Origin: Candidatus Omnitrophota bacterium
Lineage (GTDB): Bacteria > Omnitrophota > Gorgyraeia > Gygaellales > Profunditerraquicolaceae
Assembly (NCBI GenBank): GCA_028717045.1
Contig: JAQUON010000074.1
Span: forward strand, 1 to 7,009
Length of the DNA: 7,009 nt
Direction: 5' to 3'
The position numbers and the translations under genes are program-made. This document shows positions 4,621 through 7,009 of this stretch, one piece after another (the stretch's first letter is position 1; every line of letters begins with the position of its first letter). A model generated the notes under the pieces. That model was not told the DNA's origin, did no database searches, and saw nothing but the letters and a program-made list of their open reading frames with translations.

Positions 4621-5844
4621 ATGATAGATATAGGTGTAGGCTTAAGCCTGGAAAAAAATCCTCTGCTGGCAGCCAAAGAAGCGGCGAAAATGGCCAAGGC
4701 TAAAATGCGTAGAGGAAAAATTACCCTCGCCCTCCTCATTGGTTCAAAAGACATCTCTTACCCGGCACTCCTTAAGACGGTAGCAGGCACGCTTCAGGGG
4801 GCTTATCTCCTTGGCTCAAGCACCAACGCTATAATTTCAGGAAACGAGTTGTTCAAACACGGCCTTCTATTATTAACGCTGGGCCTGCCGGAAGACAGCT
4901 ACGCCAGCGTGGCATATAATAAAGAAATAGGCACAAAAACGAGCATGACTGCCGGAGAGGAATTCGGCGTAAAGCTGCTGCACGGTATCCCGAATATCCC
5001 CCGGACGCTTGGGTTCATAATGTCCAACGGCCCCATAGAAGAACACACAAATTTTATCTACGGGGTGCAGGAAAGGTTGGGAAGAAGCTTCCCGTTGGTG
5101 GGCACCTATATGGGAGACAATTCGGCGGGTTTGCGCAATTACCTTTATTTTAACCAAGAGCTGTTTACGGATGCTAATATAAGCTTCCTGCTTGGAGGAA
5201 AACTTAATTTCGGCCTAGGGATACGGCACGGCTGGAAACCCATCGGCAAGCCGCATACCATTACTTCTGCCCACGATACTATCGTGGAAACAATCGATGG
5301 GCAGCCTGCGTGCGCCCTTTACGAAGAATACCTGAACTGCGGGCTGCCGCAACTTACAAAAGATCTCGATTTCATTTCCGTCTTCTATCCCTTAGGCCTG
5401 CGCGTCGAAGACGAAGAAGAATACCTGTTGCGCAGCGTGGTTGCTATCGAACCCAACGGGAATCTCCATTTTAAAGGAACGGTCCCCCGCGGGCAAACCG
5501 TACGGCTGATGATAGGCACAAAAGAGACCTGCCTTGAGTCTGCCAGGGAAGCGGCAAAGGAAGCAAAACAAAGCCTTTTAGGCTTAAACACCGAACAGGT
5601 AGCAAACTTAAAGAAAGAACCCTTGAGCCGGTTTGCGCTCATCATCAGTTCTTTTGCACGCCAAAAGCTTTTAGGGAGCGCAAGCGGGGAAGAATTGACA
5701 ATCATCAAAGAGGAACTCGGCGACGACATGCCAATGGTAGGCCTGACTTCATCGGGAGAACTGGCTCCGCTGAAAGGGGTAAGCTATAAAGGGCAGGCAT
5801 ATCTTCGCAATCAAACAATAAGTATTCTGATTATAGAGGGCTAG
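4621..5844 (+). CDS. FIST-domain sensor protein (FIST N and C domains)
   Basis: 407 residues from ATG 4621. The opening IDIGVGLSLEKNPLLAAKEAA is typical of FIST proteins, and the start fits a promoter ending at 4565; the frame extends upstream only through non-ATG codons. Residues about 30-220 match the FIST N domain (ITLALLIGSKDISYPALL, LLGSSTNAIISG, GTYMGDNSAG, FGLGIRHGWKPIGKPHTITS). Residues about 227-385 match FIST_C (DGQPACALYEEYL, FYPLGLRVED, HFKGTVPRGQTVRLMIGT, PMVGLTSSGELAPL). FIST proteins are proposed intracellular sensors of small ligands, possibly amino-acid related, and are often encoded beside kinases or chemotaxis proteins. No signal peptide or transmembrane helix is seen, so it is probably cytosolic. 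The stop lies one base before the histidine kinase start, so a shared transcript and translational coupling are likely. No Shine-Dalgarno is evident at 4621. Confidence 0.88.
   Translation: MIDIGVGLSLEKNPLLAAKEAAKMAKAKMRRGKITLALLIGSKDISYPALLKTVAGTLQGAYLLGSSTNAIISGNELFKHGLLLLTLGLPEDSYASVAYNKEIGTKTSMTAGEEFGVKLLHGIPNIPRTLGFIMSNGPIEEHTNFIYGVQERLGRSFPLVGTYMGDNSAGLRNYLYFNQELFTDANISFLLGGKLNFGLGIRHGWKPIGKPHTITSAHDTIVETIDGQPACALYEEYLNCGLPQLTKDLDFISVFYPLGLRVEDEEEYLLRSVVAIEPNGNLHFKGTVPRGQTVRLMIGTKETCLESAREAAKEAKQSLLGLNTEQVANLKKEPLSRFALIISSFARQKLLGSASGEELTIIKEELGDDMPMVGLTSSGELAPLKGVSYKGQAYLRNQTISILIIEG
5835..5840 (+). promoter_or_regulatory. Ribosome binding site of the histidine kinase gene
   Basis: AGAGGG, five bases before ATG 5846 and inside the last codons of the FIST gene. 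It is the clearest Shine-Dalgarno in the window and fixes the kinase start. Its place inside the upstream gene supports coupled translation. Confidence 0.6.
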
Positions 5845-5845
5845 G

Positions 5846-7009
5846 ATGACTTTTTTTGAAACATTTATGAATATACTCGGGTTTGGCGGGCTTCTGGCGC
5901 TTATTGCCCTGGGGTTCATGTTGATGCTTAAAATAGATAAAATTAAGCAACTCGAAGAAAGCGTCAAGGTCTTAAGTTCTGAACTCAGAGAGATAGACGA
6001 GCAGGCAAAGCTTGTAATACGCACCGACATGGAGCTAAACAAAACCCAGGAGGAACTCGATAAAAAACTTTCCGGCCTCTATGCGCTGCAAAAACTTTCA
6101 CGCGCGCTCAGCACTACCCTTGAAGAGAACGAGGTGTTCAAAAAAATTGAATTCTCCTCTCTGGAAGAACTCGGGTTCTCGAAATCATTACTCTACACCT
6201 GGGACGATACCAAGAACGCATTCGCGCTGCGGCTTGGCATCGGCTTCTTGGAAGAAAATATGCCGCCGATTAAGGCCTTTGTTGATGAGCACAAAAGCTC
6301 CCTCTTGGCATTAAGCGGGCACGGCAAAACTTTCTCTTCCTTCACCGCCCAAGAGGGGCTGCTGCCGAAAGAAAAAATCCGGCCGGTCTTCGGTGTAGCC
6401 CACTTTGTCGTAGCCAGCGTATTGCCCAAAGAAGGGCAAAAGGGCTTCCTTTTCGTAGGGACGGAAAATGCCGATACCCCGCTGGCCGAAGGGGACGAAG
6501 AATTAATAACGGTCTTGGCCAACTACCTCGGCCAGGCACTGGATAATGCGCGCCTATTTGAAAAAACTTGGCAGGCACACCAGGAACTCGAAAAAAAGGT
6601 CAATGAGCGGACTAGGGAACTTACCATTGCGCTGGAAGAGGTAAAAACGGCCTCCAAGCGCAAAACCGACTTTGTCTCAAGCGTTGCGCACGAATTAAGA
6701 ACCCCCCTTACCTCCATTAAGGGGTATGCCGCAATACTGCTTTCCGAGAAGCTGGGTAAACTACCTGATGAAGTAAGACTGCGGCTTGAAAAAATCAATA
6801 AACACAGCGATGAGCTCGCACAATTCGTAAACGACCTGCTGGATATTTCCCGTATCGAATCAGGAAGGGCGACAATGACCAAGGGAGCCCAAGACTTAAA
6901 GCAAATTGCCGAGGAATCAGCCGACCTGCTTTCTGTCCCCTGTAAAGAAAAACAGATCGAGCTTTTGCTCGATATCCCTGTGTGCCTTGCGCCTGTGTAT
7001 GTGGACTAT
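5846..7009 (+). CDS. Membrane-anchored GAF sensor histidine kinase (3' end outside window)
   Basis: 388 codons, open at the right edge. Residues about 9-29 form one hydrophobic helix (ILGFGGLLALIALGFMLML), followed by a coiled coil to about 80. Residues about 85-240 have the pattern of a GAF domain (SRALSTTLEENEVFKKI at its start, ANYLGQALDNARLFEK at its end). A second helical linker (ELEKKVNERTRELTIAL) leads into the HisKA domain, whose H box VAHELRTPLTSIKGY contains the phosphoacceptor His282. The dimerisation helix ends LLDISRIESG. The ATP-binding HATPase_c domain is only beginning when the window stops. The short first loop has no extracellular domain, so sensing is probably cytoplasmic, through GAF or the FIST protein encoded one base upstream. 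A response regulator would be expected further right. Confidence 0.92.
   Translation, partial: MTFFETFMNILGFGGLLALIALGFMLMLKIDKIKQLEESVKVLSSELREIDEQAKLVIRTDMELNKTQEELDKKLSGLYALQKLSRALSTTLEENEVFKKIEFSSLEELGFSKSLLYTWDDTKNAFALRLGIGFLEENMPPIKAFVDEHKSSLLALSGHGKTFSSFTAQEGLLPKEKIRPVFGVAHFVVASVLPKEGQKGFLFVGTENADTPLAEGDEELITVLANYLGQALDNARLFEKTWQAHQELEKKVNERTRELTIALEEVKTASKRKTDFVSSVAHELRTPLTSIKGYAAILLSEKLGKLPDEVRLRLEKINKHSDELAQFVNDLLDISRIESGRATMTKGAQDLKQIAEESADLLSVPCKEKQIELLLDIPVCLAPVYVDY

Overview
The window looks like a chromosomal piece of an uncultured bacterium. Small membrane proteins, a large membrane protein with C-terminal TPRs and a FIST plus histidine kinase pair are reminiscent of Candidatus Omnitrophica-type genomes. 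That assignment is inference from protein style, since no taxonomic marker is present. Base composition is roughly half G+C, with a more A+T-rich stretch over the YcaO gene.

Layout. Positions 1-3788 hold three minus-strand genes with gaps of only 27 and 40 bases, read in the order ycaO-like (2493-3788), a four-helix small membrane protein (2012-2452), and a large polytopic membrane protein with C-terminal TPRs whose 3' end lies beyond position 1. From about 4565 rightwards two plus-strand genes form an operon: a FIST-domain sensor protein (4621-5844) and, one base later, a membrane-anchored GAF histidine kinase that runs off the right edge.

The unusual part is the 520-base stretch between them (3869-4389), read on the minus strand from a good promoter at 4407-4436. 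It holds one intact tRNA-Glu (anticodon CTC) flanked by four tRNA-Glu fragments. Two upstream copies keep the 5' acceptor strand and D arm. Two downstream copies keep the T arm and 3' acceptor strand. Each fragment, but not the intact tRNA, carries a 64-67 base element made of two back-to-back hairpins with G+C-rich stems and A+T-rich loops. In the two 5' fragments the element sits in the D loop, between tRNA positions 13 and 14. In the two 3' fragments it sits in the T loop. The hairpins differ in sequence but keep pairing, and several loops are recognisably related. They therefore look like a dispersed family of small mobile palindromic elements that enter structured-RNA loops, resembling in form the double-hairpin elements of fungal mitochondrial DNA and bacterial REP/REPIN-type elements. 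I know of no description of such elements arranged symmetrically around an intact tRNA.

How the parts relate. The array transcript would begin about 10 bases before the first fragment and point toward the ycaO-like gene with no clear terminator between, so read-through into that gene is possible. The FIST protein and kinase probably form a sensory module: ligand sensing by FIST, signalling through a kinase whose response regulator would lie to the right of the window. No functional link between the two sides is evident.
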